In this document: one piece after another, positions 34,635 to 46,373 of the stretch | Position numbering within the stretch: position 1 is the first letter of the stretch | How the letters are laid out: every line of letters starts with the position of its first letter | Origin: Humulus lupulus | Lineage: Eukaryota > Streptophyta > Magnoliopsida > Rosales > Cannabaceae | DNA: 64,000 nucleotides | NCBI RefSeq assembly: GCF_963169125.1 | Contig: NC_084797.1 | Coordinates: 104,929,868-104,993,867 of the forward strand | Direction of reading: 5' to 3' | Notes under the pieces: model-generated | Database searches by the model: none | What the model was told of the DNA's origin: nothing | What the model saw: only the letters and a program-made list of their open reading frames with translations | Position numbers and translations under genes: made by a program

Positions 34635-35699
34635 ATGGCACCGAAAAGGAACGCTCCCAGGAAGACCGTCAGCTGCTCGGCCTCACAGCAGGACAAAGGA
34701 AAGGCGGTGATGCTGGACTCCCCAATCCCCAACTTTGGGCCGGCGGTGGAGCAGGAGGTTGAGGTCGCCCCGGATGCCTTCTTTGAGGCGAAGAGGATCG
34801 TCTCAAAGGTCACCGACCAGACGAAGATCAACAAAATATTTCTCTCCCACAACATCGCCCTGGGGAGAGCATCCGTGGTGGCCCGGTCTCCCGCGGAAGG
34901 CGAACGGAGCTGCGCGTCGTTCGACGAGGTATTCGAACAGTATTTCAAGGCGGGGGCATTCCTCCCGCTGGAACATTATTTCGCGGACTTCCTCAATTAT
35001 GTGAGGTTGGCACCATTTCATCTCCCCCCCAACTCTTATCGGTTGTTGGCGGGGTTGAGATATTTATTTTTGAAGCACGAGTGGGAGGTCCCTCAAGGCC
35101 AGCCCGGATCAGCGGGGGCGAGGCGAAGGGTTTTACTACTTAACCCTATTCCCCAATACGACTGCAGTCATCGAGCTGCCCAGCCACCCCAACGACTTCA
35201 AGGATCAATTCTTCATGTCGACAGGGTTCAGGAATTGCGAGCTCCACTACTTCAATCGTCCTCGTAAGTGTTTTTCATCCTTAGCTCGGAAGTTAAGTGT
35301 CGTTTTAGCTCCTCTCGTACCCCTTTCTGACTTAGACTAATTCTACAACCATCTTCGCGAGGACAGAGAAATCTGTGACCCTCGGGGCCCAATACGAGAT
35401 GCTGGCGGGCATGCCCCCCAGAAAGAAAGATTACCGCGTGCTCGTAACAGACGAGACGATGATAGCCTGCAAGCTGATTTTCCCAAATCAAACTTTAAAC
35501 CTCAGGAGGCCCCGGGGGCTTCCCCCAGCTCGCGACACCAGACCCATCTTCGTGGAGGAGGTCGTGGGAGACGAAGATGAGGAGGACGAGGGCGACAAAG
35601 TTCCCCTCGTGAGGAATAGGAAGCGGGCCTTGGAGGTCGCCCAGAGGACGGGCGAGGAGAGGATCCAATCCGGAGCAGCCGCAGGTCCTTCTGGCCAAG
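34635..35699 (+). pseudogene. Antisense ORF of TAT1, 'putative gypsy type transposon' domain
   Basis: ATG at 34635 (MAPKRNAPRKTVSC), basic N-terminus, then FDEVFEQYFKAGAFLPLEHY and APFHLPPNSYRLLAGLRYLF, the signature region of the Pfam family called putative gypsy type transposon (formerly Transposase_28). A frameshift near 35100 moves the continuation (FYYLTLFPNTTAVIELPSHP, STGFRNCELHYFNRP) to another frame. GTAAGTGTTT at about 35264 looks like a donor; a second exon reads FARTEKSVTLGAQYEMLAGM from about 35345, then an acidic run (EDEEDEGD), up to a donor-like AAGGTAACT at 35698. Antisense ORFs here are known in Tat elements; their role is not settled. It lies on the strand opposite gag-pol. 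Confidence 0.8.
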
Positions 35700-35985
35700 G
35701 TAACTCTTACATGTTTAGGAGTTTAGATAGGGCCACAGCAGACCTCCGGCTGGCTAGGTTCAATCGTAAGCAGCTTGTCCATCGTCACCAAAATGATATG
35801 GACCTGAATACCACCCTGCTCCATTGTGTTGACCGGCTTGTGCTGGACTACCAAGATAGCCGGCCTAGGGGTACCGTAGTAGTAGATAACACCTTAGCCT
35901 TTAGGTCGATCCTATTCGAGGAGTATGGGACCAACCTTCGTACATGGCCATCACTCCAGAGGGGTGTCGTAGCTCTGGGCCATCA
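35700..35985 (+). other. Unassigned open stretch between antisense exon and LARD remnant
   Basis: The reading frame of the preceding antisense exon stays open through this stretch (LFEEYGTNLRTWPSLQRGVV and similar) and stops only at 36007, in LARD-derived DNA. It begins at a donor-like AAGGTAACT, so it may be an intron or a further exon of the antisense gene. I do not recognise the sequence. Confidence 0.4.
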
Positions 35986-36195
35986 CTTCAGCAGGGTTGC
36001 AGTGTAACGAGGGGCTAACGGGAGTATGGCTATTAGACAAGATCTTGTGGGGCAAGATTGTTACTCTTATAAGAGTGTTGTGGAAAAGCAAAGTAAAGGC
36101 GGTGGACCTTGAAAATCATGGTCAGGGTTGTGGGTTTACTGACTGATGTGTTTGGGTAAATTTCGAGGACGAAATTTTTATGAGGAGCGGATAGT
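35986..36195 (+). mobile_element. Remnant of a second LARD internal 3' end
   Basis: From CTTCAGCAGGGTTGC to the LTR start this nearly repeats 42958-43169, the 3' end of the LARD internal region, including the CGAGGACG hairpin (36158-36177) and polypurine tract. Its position in front of the first LTR implies a former internal-LTR-internal-LTR array, trimmed on the left. Confidence 0.75.
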
Positions 36196-38746
36196 TGTAA
36201 CGACCCAAATTCGCTAATAAGGCTTAAGAGCCTTGATTAGTGTGCCTGGAGGGCATATTGGGATTATGTGTGACTTTAATGAGTAAAATGCATGGTTATG
36301 ATTTAAAGCATGTTATATGACTATTTGACTAATTGAGATGCATGACTATGTGTATTAGTATGCATGTAGGCCCTGATTGTGTTAGAAGGGCATAATTGTA
36401 ATTTTGGCCATTTTGGGCATAACTGTATTGATATGTGCTGATTGTTGAGACCACATTTTGATGTGGATGTATCTGTGATTTGTGACTCGAGACGATCCCA
36501 GAGAGAGCAGATTAGCAGAAAAGTCCAGGCGGGAATTTATACCCGGCTCGGGGCGGGCCTGGGGGTATAAACAGGAATTTAGAGAATATATTGAGATTAA
36601 TTTTGATATCGAGGTATATTATTGGTGATTAATCAAGTATTGGAAAGCAACGGGAAAATATTAGAGACACTTGAGGAATTAGCAGGAATTGGGTAAAATG
36701 ACTAAAATAGCCCTACATGGACAAAAGGGTTTAGAATTAGTAGGGAGGGCATTTTGGTCAATTGGCTTCTTAGAGATAAGTTTATTGGGGCTTTATATAC
36801 TTAGTGGGATTGATAGAGAGAGTTAGATGGCTGTGGAGAAGAAAGAAAAAGGAAGAAAAAGAGAAGAGAGAAAAACAGAGGGGTTTTTCCAAATGGGGCA
36901 GTTTGTGGATTCTAGCACCATTTCTCTTCAAATTTCTTGGAGCAAAGCTCAGTGGAGAGCTAGGATAGGCTGAGCATCAAGGATCCTAAGTTAGACTTGA
37001 AGATTTGGCAAGGTATTAGCAAGAACACATCAACTTTTGAGGTAAGTTTTTAGAGTTTTCAGTTTTTGGGTATGGCTGGTTTAAGTTGTGTAATTAAGCT
37101 GAATGATGGGAACTTTAGGGGAATTTCTGGGCAAGCTTTGAGGAAGAGAAAGCTAAGGAGGTCTAGGAATTGAATCAAGGTCGAAATTGCATCAACGGTA
37201 TGAATTCTAAGCCTTTAACTTTGATGTTTGACTGAATTTATGGGTTTAGGGTTAATCATGGTAAATTTTGAGATTTGGGATGAATGTGCTTGGGCTTTGA
37301 GGATTTGGGATGCTTGGGATGAGTGGAGAGTGTTTATAAGCTTGATTTTGAGTTTGGTAAAGATTTGGGGAAGTTTGGGTTGAGATTGGCTCAAAGAAAT
37401 CGCAGAAAAAGAATTTGGGAGTTGCCTGCCTGCAACTAGCGCTACAGCGCTAGTCTTTGGACGCTGTAGCGCTAGGCCCTGTTTTTGGGTTGTGCGGTTC
37501 TGCTTGTAGCGCTATAGCACTCTCTTTTGAGCGCTGTAGCGCTACCCTGTTCCCAGAAAGGGGTTTTTGGGTTATTTTTAAGGGATTTTGACCTAGGGTT
37601 CAGGGTTCGGTTCCACCATCTTGTTTTGTGGATCTAGGACTTCCCGGGGGGCTCGGGATTGGTCCCGAGGCTAGGTTTTCGGACTTGAGGTTCGGTGATG
37701 ACATTGACCTATGGATGTGTTTAGGTGTGCGCTAGGGCTCGAGTGGGATCGTGCTCAAGGAGTCAAGTGATGAAAGCTATCAAATTGACAGGTAAGAAAA
37801 CTATAGCACCCATAGGACAGGGCATGGGCCCATAGTGTGATTGCAGGGCACGACCCTATATTGCATTACATGTTAGGATGCAGACTTAATTGAATTGATA
37901 TCAGGGCACGGCCCTATATTACATTACATGTTAGGGTGCAGACTTGATTGAATTGATATATGTTTGAATGTTATTTGAGTTATACTATTTGTGATTATAG
38001 TAAGAATGTATGGCAACAGAGCCGGGAACGGCAACGGAGCCGGGAACGGCAAAAGAGCCGAAACGGCAAGGAGCCGAGAACGGCAAGGGAGCCGAGAACG
38101 GTGAAAGGCCGAGAACAGTAGCTGGGCCAGAAGTAACACTTAGCACGTGAAGTGCTTGTAGATAGGGTGGGACCCCAATGGATACAGGGGGTATCCTTAC
38201 GGTGAGGACCGAGACCCCAGGCTTTGGTATTGCCTCTGGGACGGCATGGCCGTGTTTGTTTAGTCTAATGGAATACTTGTTTATCTGTGGATTATCTGAT
38301 ATGTTAACTATGTAAATCGCATATGTTATGTACTGTATGAGTTTTCTTGCTGGGCTTCGGCTCACGGGTGCTCTGTGTTGCAGGTAAAGGCAAAGATTGA
38401 GTCAACCAGCCATGGGTACGGAGAGCGTGAAGCGACGCGTACATGTTTGGCCTGCTCGACTGCTTTGGTTGGGGGTTTATTTGAGAAATGGCTGTAATAA
38501 TTTGTGATTTTAATAATTAATCGACTGTAAACTTATTTTAAGTTGTAAATAGTTTTCAAATCTTATTTTGGGATCCCAAATGTTAAATACTAGAAGTTTT
38601 CAATGAAACAACGCATTTTTAAAGATTACAGCCTTAACTTTTGCTTAGTCACACTTTTGTTTTAAAAACCTCGGTTAGCGAGTTCATTGCACATTTTTCA
38701 TTGTAAAACTCACTTAGTAACGACCCTAAGGAAGTAGGGCGTTACA
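36196..38746 (+). mobile_element. LARD left LTR
   Basis: 2551 bp. Contains the AGCGCT palindrome cluster (37436-37545), AGGTAAG at 37790-37796 and TGCAG/GTAAAG at about 38378-38389, the same layout as GA and S4 LTRs. Confidence 0.9.
37436..37545. repeat. TAGCGCTA palindrome cluster
   Basis: GTAGCGCTA/TAGCGCTAC palindromes and GCGCT half sites occur about eight times in 110 bases. Equivalent clusters are at 44410-44511 (right LTR, one unit shorter: ACAGCGCT is missing) and 59040-59144 (S4). Confidence 0.85.
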
Positions 38747-41700
38747 ACTTAGTATCAGAGCGAGCCAAGATTTATTGGTTCTGGAGATTGACCGAACATG
38801 TACGCTCGCTGTCAGTGACAAGCTCGTCTCAGGGTTGGTTGGTATGATTGATTGACATGTTTGAACATATGTTTGAATGCCCTGTTTGCCTCCTTATTTA
38901 TATGGAGCATGAGGAATGAGTTGACATATGCATGAGATACTGTTGGGGCTGGGCCCTTGACTATTGCATGTTGAGATTAAAGTGTGCTGAATAATAGTAT
39001 TATGCATGTGGATGAATATTGGGATAATGGTTCGCATATTGAGTTTATGTGGTTAATTGTTTAAATTGAATTCGTATGTAATATCCGTTTATTGGCTTGT
39101 ATGAAGCATGTTGAGACTTGGGTATGCTTAGTGGTGTTAAAATCTGGTAGCTAAATGTATATCATTTTGGATTTGGCCTAAATATGCTTTGTGTGTGCAT
39201 GATAACTGTGGTTTTTTTTTGGATCTAGTTGTGGTTTGGTTCAGAGTATGAACCACAGAGCTCAGGAGTTTGGTCAGTATCGGCAGATGAACTCGAATTG
39301 TTTGTTCCTAGAAGGGTTAAGTGGACCTGACATTGTTTTGAAGGGGGGATTATAGATAATAGTTGGAGTTAGAGATCTCCATTTATCCCCGAAAGTCGCA
39401 GCAGATCGTCACTAGTGTGTGAGTAAGCTGTGGAATTTAATAGTTGAGATGGAACAGAAGGATAGTAGACTTCTCTGGGAAAATAGCTGATTTATATGTT
39501 TTAACAGTAAGGTTATCGGTGTTGGTATTGTGAGAGTATGGACAGATAAGGGTATTATATGAAAGGCTTGAAGGGTGTTATCCTCTTGTTTTGAGGAAAG
39601 TTCGGGTTGACAAAGAATTTATTAGTGGATGGGCAAGGTTAATTCCACCCTTGGTTATAAGGGGATGAGAGCCCATGACTAAAGGGTTGTGTTAAGTATT
39701 GTGCTAAAGGAATGCCTGGAAACGGCACTTGGGCTGAGACATTGGCGTGATGGGTTGGAAAGAACCTAGATGATGAATTGATAGTAGAGGTTATAAAGGC
39801 ATGATCTGAACTGTGGAGAATGGAGACCCTATAAGATTGGTTTGGAATGATATAGTGGCAATAGTGTAAATTTTTGGGCTTTGTGAATTGAGTAATTCAT
39901 TTCGGGAAATGGATACGGACGGATGCAGTTGAAAATGATGATGACCTACTTAAGGATTTAAATTATGGAATAGTCTAAGGTATTTGTGCCTCTCCGATGT
40001 GTGTACTCACCATCTGTATGGGGACAGGGGAGAGGGCCATGTGGTTCGAAGAGCTGATGAATGATGTAAGAGCATGAGTGCTAGAGCTGCAAGTAGCAGT
40101 GCTTCTTTTGATGGATTATAGTAAGGATAGATTTTCGGTAATCAAAGCAGAAGAACCCCGATGGTGATGGAAATCGGTGAAGTTATCTGCTATGCATCAG
40201 AGGCAGGAGATGCCACCTGGAAAGAGGTCAGGTGAGGGCATGACTTCTACATAGAATGACTCGATATGTTAGGATGGACTTCCCATGGTGAGGGAACAGA
40301 AAACTAGAATGCCTCGCTACATTCGTAGTTCGAGGCTGATTCCTCGAGGATGAGTATTCAATTGAATGGTTAGGATTTGGTCACGTAACAGACTGGAAGA
40401 ACTCGGTGTCGAGAATGTTCCGAGAGGGAGTTAGACATAGAGAGTTTGCCTCATGGGTGCTATATGAGAGGCTGAAGATAGTAACACTTATTGAGAAGGA
40501 ATTAGAAACTTCTGGCAGATGAATTGGGATGCAAGTGGTCAAGAAGTGCATAGTAATAACGACAGAGTTTGTCTTAAGGGAGCCTTAGCATGAGTCACAG
40601 TGAGAGAGTTAATCAGTTAAGAAATAACCATGGATTGTAGAGGATGTCATCTGGAGTATGTAAATGAGGCTAAGTGGAAACTGAGCTGACCAGTGGGAAA
40701 ATTATATGGGTATGTAAAGAAAGAGTGGGGGTACTTCAAGGTCGGACTACAGATAGGATTGGTATCAGGAATGTTGTCAAAGATGGTATTGGCTGACAGA
40801 AAAACCTATTGAAGCAATCGAAGGAATTTGACCTTGGAGTAGCCAGAGCGCTATACTGCGGGGATTGTTAGCATCGTCGGTTAAGAACGAAAAGTACAAT
40901 GTTGGATACAAGATGGGACGATGTCTCCAGGAGTTTATCTATGACCTGGTTATTACCAGCTAGGAACCAAGGATAGAGACATTTCATGAATTTTTATTTT
41001 GCACCGGGTAGGGTGTGAGGAGTTGGTAACAAAGATTCTAGATTGGCTTAAGCTACAGCAGCACAGGTAAGTTCTTAAAGTGGAGAATACAAGAATGGTA
41101 TAGGAAAGTCCCCTTCAAGTTCACAAGCAGTATGTGTGGATTACTCCCAGATGGAAAGGGAGAGCAAATGACTATTATGCGGAAGATGTTAGTACCCAGG
41201 AGGCAGGGTCACAGGTAAGGTTCTACGGAGTGTCAGTTTGGGTGTCGTTAGGAGTACTCCGAGTAGAACTACAAGAAGAAAGGACAGGTAAGAAGATTTG
41301 ATCTGAAGCCACAAAGAAGCTAATGAAGAATATCTGAAGAATAGAAAGCATAATAGGACTGGTAAGCGCGTCATCTATCGCATAAGTATCTCCGGAGACA
41401 ACTACATCAGAGATGAGGAGAACAGTAAAACTTGAGGTTAGACGGAATGAGTGGTGTCAAGTCAGGAAAATTCAGAAGACAAGGTAAGAATTGATTGGTA
41501 TCTGGCGAAGCTGGAATATGTGTGTGATATGGTTAAGTATAGAGTGATAGCATAAAGGACCTGATCCATGATGAGGATATGGAACTGTGGGGGTGCTTCA
41601 TAGATTGGGCACGCCCAGGCGCAAATCAATGCGAGGATGGATCGAACCTTGCGGGAGGTGAAGGAATGGATCATGGTTGATATACTTGGAACGTTAAGTT

Positions 41701-43169
41701 GACAGCTATGCATATCATAAGGTACTTGAGTGATGGGTATTAGTAAGAAAGATAACGTTGAGACCCAGATGTGGTGAAAAGTAACAAACGGACGATCAGT
41801 GTTTATAATCCTCGATTGAGCGAGGGGAGATTTAATTGGAGGCGGGACTCCTAACTGAGAGGCGTGTGTCAGTCAAGGAATAACGCCATAGATTGTAATG
41901 GAGTGGACAAGGAAACGACTGAGATTGGCGTAACGTTAGTAGGTAATGATTAGCTGGTGAGTGTCATTGAGCTATGGAATCCAAAGTGTTGGCTTTGGTT
42001 GAAGCAAGGAGGAACCCTGCCAAGGTGGTACAAGTTAGGATACCAGGATCGAGTGAAGGATCCCATTTGAATTTGGTTTATGAATGAGAATTCTGGATGG
42101 ATATCATTCCACCTCCTAGGGTACGTTGTACCGAGAGGGTTGATCGAGTGACGGAATTTAGTAATTTCTTTTGGACACTGAGGGGTTAAGTGATGTAGTG
42201 GTGTATCGTGGAATAGACCACATTAGACCTTAAGTAAGGTGTTTGGACATGAAAAGTTTCAACTCGGTTGATTGAGTTAATGTAGTTGGTTCAGGTGAAC
42301 TGGTTTCAGGGTAGGACGCTGATGATACTGAATTGAGACCCTATAGTATTTTAAATTTTGGAAAGGATCTAGAGAACGAAGAGAACAGAGTGGGAATCTG
42401 GAATTATCAGTGGATTGCAAGTGTAATAGCAGTCTGAAAGCTTATCAGATACCATATAGAATTAAGCGTTGACTATGCGAATACTTGAGGTATTAAGGGA
42501 AGTGTAATCCCTGATAAGTTAGTTGTGGTGGCAGATGCTGGCATCTTGTTAAAGTAACACGACATAGGACATGGTAAGAGGCGAAGGATAGTGAATACTA
42601 CGATTTGGCATTGGTTCAGAGAGAAAGCCAAAGAGGTTGTTGGAATTCTTAAGGCAAGAGTGTCTGCCTATCTGGAAGAATAAAAGAGCTTGTAAATTGT
42701 TAAATTTTGAGGAAATAAAGTCCCGGAAGGAAAGATTTGTATCTCTCTACGTAATAACAGACGAGGATTTGTATGGTGTTCAGAGAAATAAGGAAGAGTT
42801 CTGACTCTTGATTCAACATAAATTCTGAAGTTGTACCAACGGTTAGGCCAGCGGGGCCTACCAATTGATCCCACCTAGTCGAGGTGACGACTTTTGGGTA
42901 TCTCTGGAATCAGGAATAAGACAATGAATTGGTCATTGTAATCTAGGCAGACACTGATGCTTCAGCAGGGTTGCGGTGTAACGAGGGGCTAACGAGAGTA
43001 TGGCTATTAGACAAGATCTTCTGGGGCAAGATTTTTACTCTTGTAAGAGTGTTGTGGAGAAGCAAAGTAAAGGCGGTGGACCTTGGAAATCATGGTCAGG
43101 GTTGTGGGTTTACTGACTGATGTGTTTGGGTAAATTTCGAGGATGAAATTTTTATGAGAAGTGGATAGT
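38747..43169 (+). other. LARD internal region, non-coding
   Basis: 4.4 kb with no ORF over about 85 codons and no zinc knuckle, DSG/DTG, xDD or integrase motif in any frame I read. The base composition is G/A-rich on the plus strand. The first 200 bases after the primer site resemble GA's (TCTGGAGATTGACCGAACATGTAC), here shortened to GGAGATTGACCGAACATG, and the last 40 carry the same hairpin and polypurine tract. These terminal similarities suggest cis-signals shared with Tekay elements. Confidence 0.7.
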
Positions 43170-45713
43170 TGTAACGACCCAAATTCGCTAATAAGGCTTA
43201 AGGGCCTTGAATAGTGTGCCTGGAGGGCATATTGGGATTATGTGTGACTTTAATGAGTAAAATGCATGGTTATGATTTAAAGCATGTTATATGACTATTT
43301 GACTATTTGAGATGCATGACTATGTGTATTAGTATGCATGTAGGCCCTGATTGTGTTAGAAGGGCATAATTGTAATTTTGGCCATTTTGGGCATAACTGT
43401 ATTGATATGTGCTGATTGTTGAGACCACATTTTGATGTGGATGTATCTGTGATTTGTGACTCGAGACGATCCCAGAGAGAGCAGATTAGCAGAAAAGTCC
43501 AGGCGGGAATTTATACCCGGCTCGGGGCGGGCCTGGGGGTATAAACAGGAATTTAGAGAATATATTGAGATTAATTTTGATATCGAGGTATATTATTGGT
43601 GATTAATCAAGTATTGGAAAGCAACGGGAAAATATTAGAGACACTTGAGGAATTAGCGGGAATTGGGTAAAATGACTAAAATAGCCCTACATGGACAAAA
43701 GGGTTTAGAATTAGTAGGGAGGGCATTTTGGTCAATTGGCTTCTTAGAGATAAGTTTATTGGGGCTTTATATACTTAGTGGGATTGATAGAGAGAGTTAG
43801 ATGGCTGTGGAGAAGAAAGAAAAAGGAAGAAAAAGAGAAGAGAGAAAAACAGAGGGGTTTTTCCAAATGGGGCAGTTTGTGGATTCTAGCACCATTTCTC
43901 TTCAAATTTCTTGGAGCAAAGCTCAGTGGAGAGCTAGGATAGGCTGAGCATCAAGGATCCTAAGTTAGACTTGAAGATTTGGCAAGGGATTAGCAAGAAC
44001 ACATCAACTTTTGAGATAAGATTTTAGAGTTTTCAGTTTTTTGGGTTTGGCTGGTTTAAGTTGTGTAATTAAGCTGAATGATGGGAACTTTAGGGGAATT
44101 TCTGGGCAAGCTTTGAGGAAGAGCAAGCTAAGGAGGTCTAGGAATTGAATCAAGGTCGAAATTGCATCAACGGTATGAATTCTAAGCCTTTAACTTTGAT
44201 GTTTGACTGAATTTATGGGTTTAGGGTTAATCATGGTAAATTTTGAGATTTGGGATGAATGTGCTTGGGCTTGGAGGATTTGGGATGCTTGGGATGAGTG
44301 GAGAGTGTTTATAAGCTTGATTTTGAGTTTGGTAAAGATTTGGGGAAGTTTGGGTTGAGATTGGCTCAAAGAAATCGCAGAAAAAGAATTTGGGAGTTGC
44401 CTGCCTGCAACTAGCGCTAGTCTTTGGGTGCTGTAGCGCTAGGCCCTGTTTCTGGGTGGTGCGGTTCTTCTTGTAGCGCTAGAGCGCTCTCTTTTGAGCG
44501 CTGTAGCGCTACCCTGTTCCCAGAAAGGGGTTTTTGGGTTATTTTTAAGGGATTTTGACCTAGGGTTCGGGGTTCGGTTCCACCATCTTGTTTTGTGGAT
44601 CTAGGACTTCCCGGGGGGCTCGGGATTGGTCCCGAGGCTAGGTTTTCGGACTTGAGGTTCGGTGATGACTTTGACCTATGGCTGTGTTTAGGTGTGCGCT
44701 AGGGCTCGAGTGGGATCGTGCTCAAGGAGTCAAGTGATGAAAGCTATCAAATTGACAGGTAAGAAAACTATAGCACCCGTAGGACAGGGCATGGGCCCAT
44801 AGTGTGATTGCAGGGCACGACCCTATATTGCATTACATGTTAGGATGCAGACTTAATTGAATTGATATCAGGGCACGGCCCTATATTGCATTACATGTTA
44901 GGGTGCAGACTTGATTGAATTGATATATGTTTGAATGTTATTTGAGTTATACTATTTGTGATTATAGTAAGAATGTATGGCAACATAGCCGGGAATGGCA
45001 ACGGAGCCGGGGACGGCAAAAGAGCCGAAACGGCAAGGAGCCGAGAACGGCAAGGGAGCCGAGAACGGTGAAAGGCCGAGAACAGTAGCTGGACCGGATG
45101 TAACACTTAGCACGTGAAGTGCTTGTAGACCGGGTGGGACCCCAATGGATACAGGGGGTATTCTTACGGTGAGGACCGAGACCCCAGGCTTTGGTAATGC
45201 CTCTGGGACGGCATGGCCGTGTTTGTTTAGTCTAATGGAATACTTGTTTATCTGTGGATTATCTGATATGTTAACTATATAAATCGCATATGTTATGTAC
45301 TGTATGAGTTTTCTTGCTGGGCTTCGGCTCACGGGTGCTCTGTGTTGCAGGTAAGGGCAAAGATTGAGTCAACCCGCCATGGGTACGGAGAGCGTGAAGC
45401 GACGCATACATGTTTGGCCTGCCCGACTGCTTTGGTTGGGGGTTTATTTGAGAAATGGCTGTAATAATCTGTGATTTTAATAATTAATCGACTGTAAACT
45501 TATTTTAAGTTGTAAATAGTTTTCAAACCTTATTTTGGGATCCCAAATGTTAAATAGTAGAAGTTTTGAATGAAACAACGCATTTTTAAAGAATACAGCC
45601 TTAACTTTTGCTTAGTCACACTTTTGTTTTAAAAACCTCGGTTAGCGAGTTCATTGCACATTTTTCATTTTAAAACTCACTTAGTAACGGCCCTAAGGAA
45701 GTAGGTCGTTACA
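43170..45713 (+). mobile_element. LARD right LTR
   Basis: 2544 bp, colinear with the left LTR. Differences include the lost ACAGCGCT unit in the palindrome cluster and a final GGTCGTTACA where the left LTR has GGGCGTTACA. Confidence 0.9.
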
Positions 45714-45760
45714 TTTTCCTTCCCTTTTTTTCTGAGGCAATTGTCTTTTTAACTTCGCAG

Positions 45761-46220
45761 AGCGCCGTTGCCCTTCATCGCAGCATCGTCTGGACCAAAA
45801 GTCAGCTCGAGGACATGAGGAGCGAGCACCAGACTACCCTGCAGGCGGCTAAGGATGCCTTGGCGGCCTTGCAGGTCGAGTTGGAAAAAACCCGCTCGAA
45901 GGTCCAAGAGCTCGAGACCTCTCTTGCCACCTCGCGGACAGACCTAGTTGCCGCGAAGACTGAGGTCCAGGTTGCCCAGGCTGCCCTGGAGGCCGAGCGG
46001 ACAACTTCTGCAAAGTCCATGGAAGATCTGTTCTAACATTGCTAGGTCTACAATCCAGATGCAGACTTCTCCTTCATGTCAGCGAGCCTCTGGGAGTGCT
46101 TGTTGGTGAAGTTCCAAGCTCGCCTTGATAAAGAGGCGCCCTCGGAGACCGGGGATGGTTCTGGCGCAGCTGAGCAAGGTGAGACGGCGACCTCCAAGGG
46201 GCCACCTGGCGGAGCTTAGG
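45761..46220 (+). pseudogene. Antisense ORF of TAT1, coiled-coil C-terminal exon
   Basis: Preceded by a pyrimidine-rich acceptor-like stretch ending TTCGCAG (to about 45760), then VALHRSIVWTKSQLEDMRSE-like sequence and a strongly heptad, Glu/Ala/Lys-rich coiled coil (LQVELEKTRSKVQELETSLA, about 45815-46030). A stop (TAA, about 46034) interrupts; the following sequence still reads DADFSFMSASLWECLLVKFQ and ends PPGGA-stop near 46220. It matches the C-terminal tail expected after the N-terminal domain at 34635-35699, from which it is separated by the LARD insertion. Exon assignment is inferred. Confidence 0.65.
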
Positions 46221-46373
46221 GCGTTTCTTTTCTTGTGCCCTTCAATATTTTTAAATACCTTTTTTATGTAGCCTTTGCATGAGGTGCTTTCACCTCGAGA
46301 CAATTTGATTTAACGCTTTCAATTGATCCTCTTTTTTTTTTCTTTTACGCGCTTTGGTTACAATTTCATGAAA

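Larger units (their letters stand above)
36196..45713 (+). mobile_element. Non-autonomous LARD-like element with Tekay-type LTRs
   Basis: Two LTRs (36196-38746, 2551 bp; 43170-45713, 2544 bp) start TGTAACGACCC and end GTTACA. A primer site with one G-to-A change (TAGTATCAGAGC, 38750-38761) follows the first, and hairpin plus polypurine tract precede the second. The 4.4-kb internal region has no recognisable Gag or Pol. The LTRs look about 1% different by eye over the first 500 bases, making this the youngest full element here. The right flank is TTTTC (45714-45718); no matching left duplication was found because the left side carries an internal remnant. It interrupts TAT1's antisense gene. 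Confidence 0.85.

Noticed and set aside
34550..35021. Minus-strand ORFs opposite the antisense gene
   Set aside because: Shadows of the plus-strand ORF that carries the recognisable domain.
37985..38365. 126-codon minus ORF present in both LARD LTRs (also 44952-45332)
   Set aside because: Conserved only because it is LTR sequence; it contains a short repeat (GAACGGCAA-like) that explains the open frame.
45714..45718. TTTTC as target duplication of the LARD
   Set aside because: No matching TTTTC adjoins the left boundary, which is a LARD internal remnant; kept only as the right flank.
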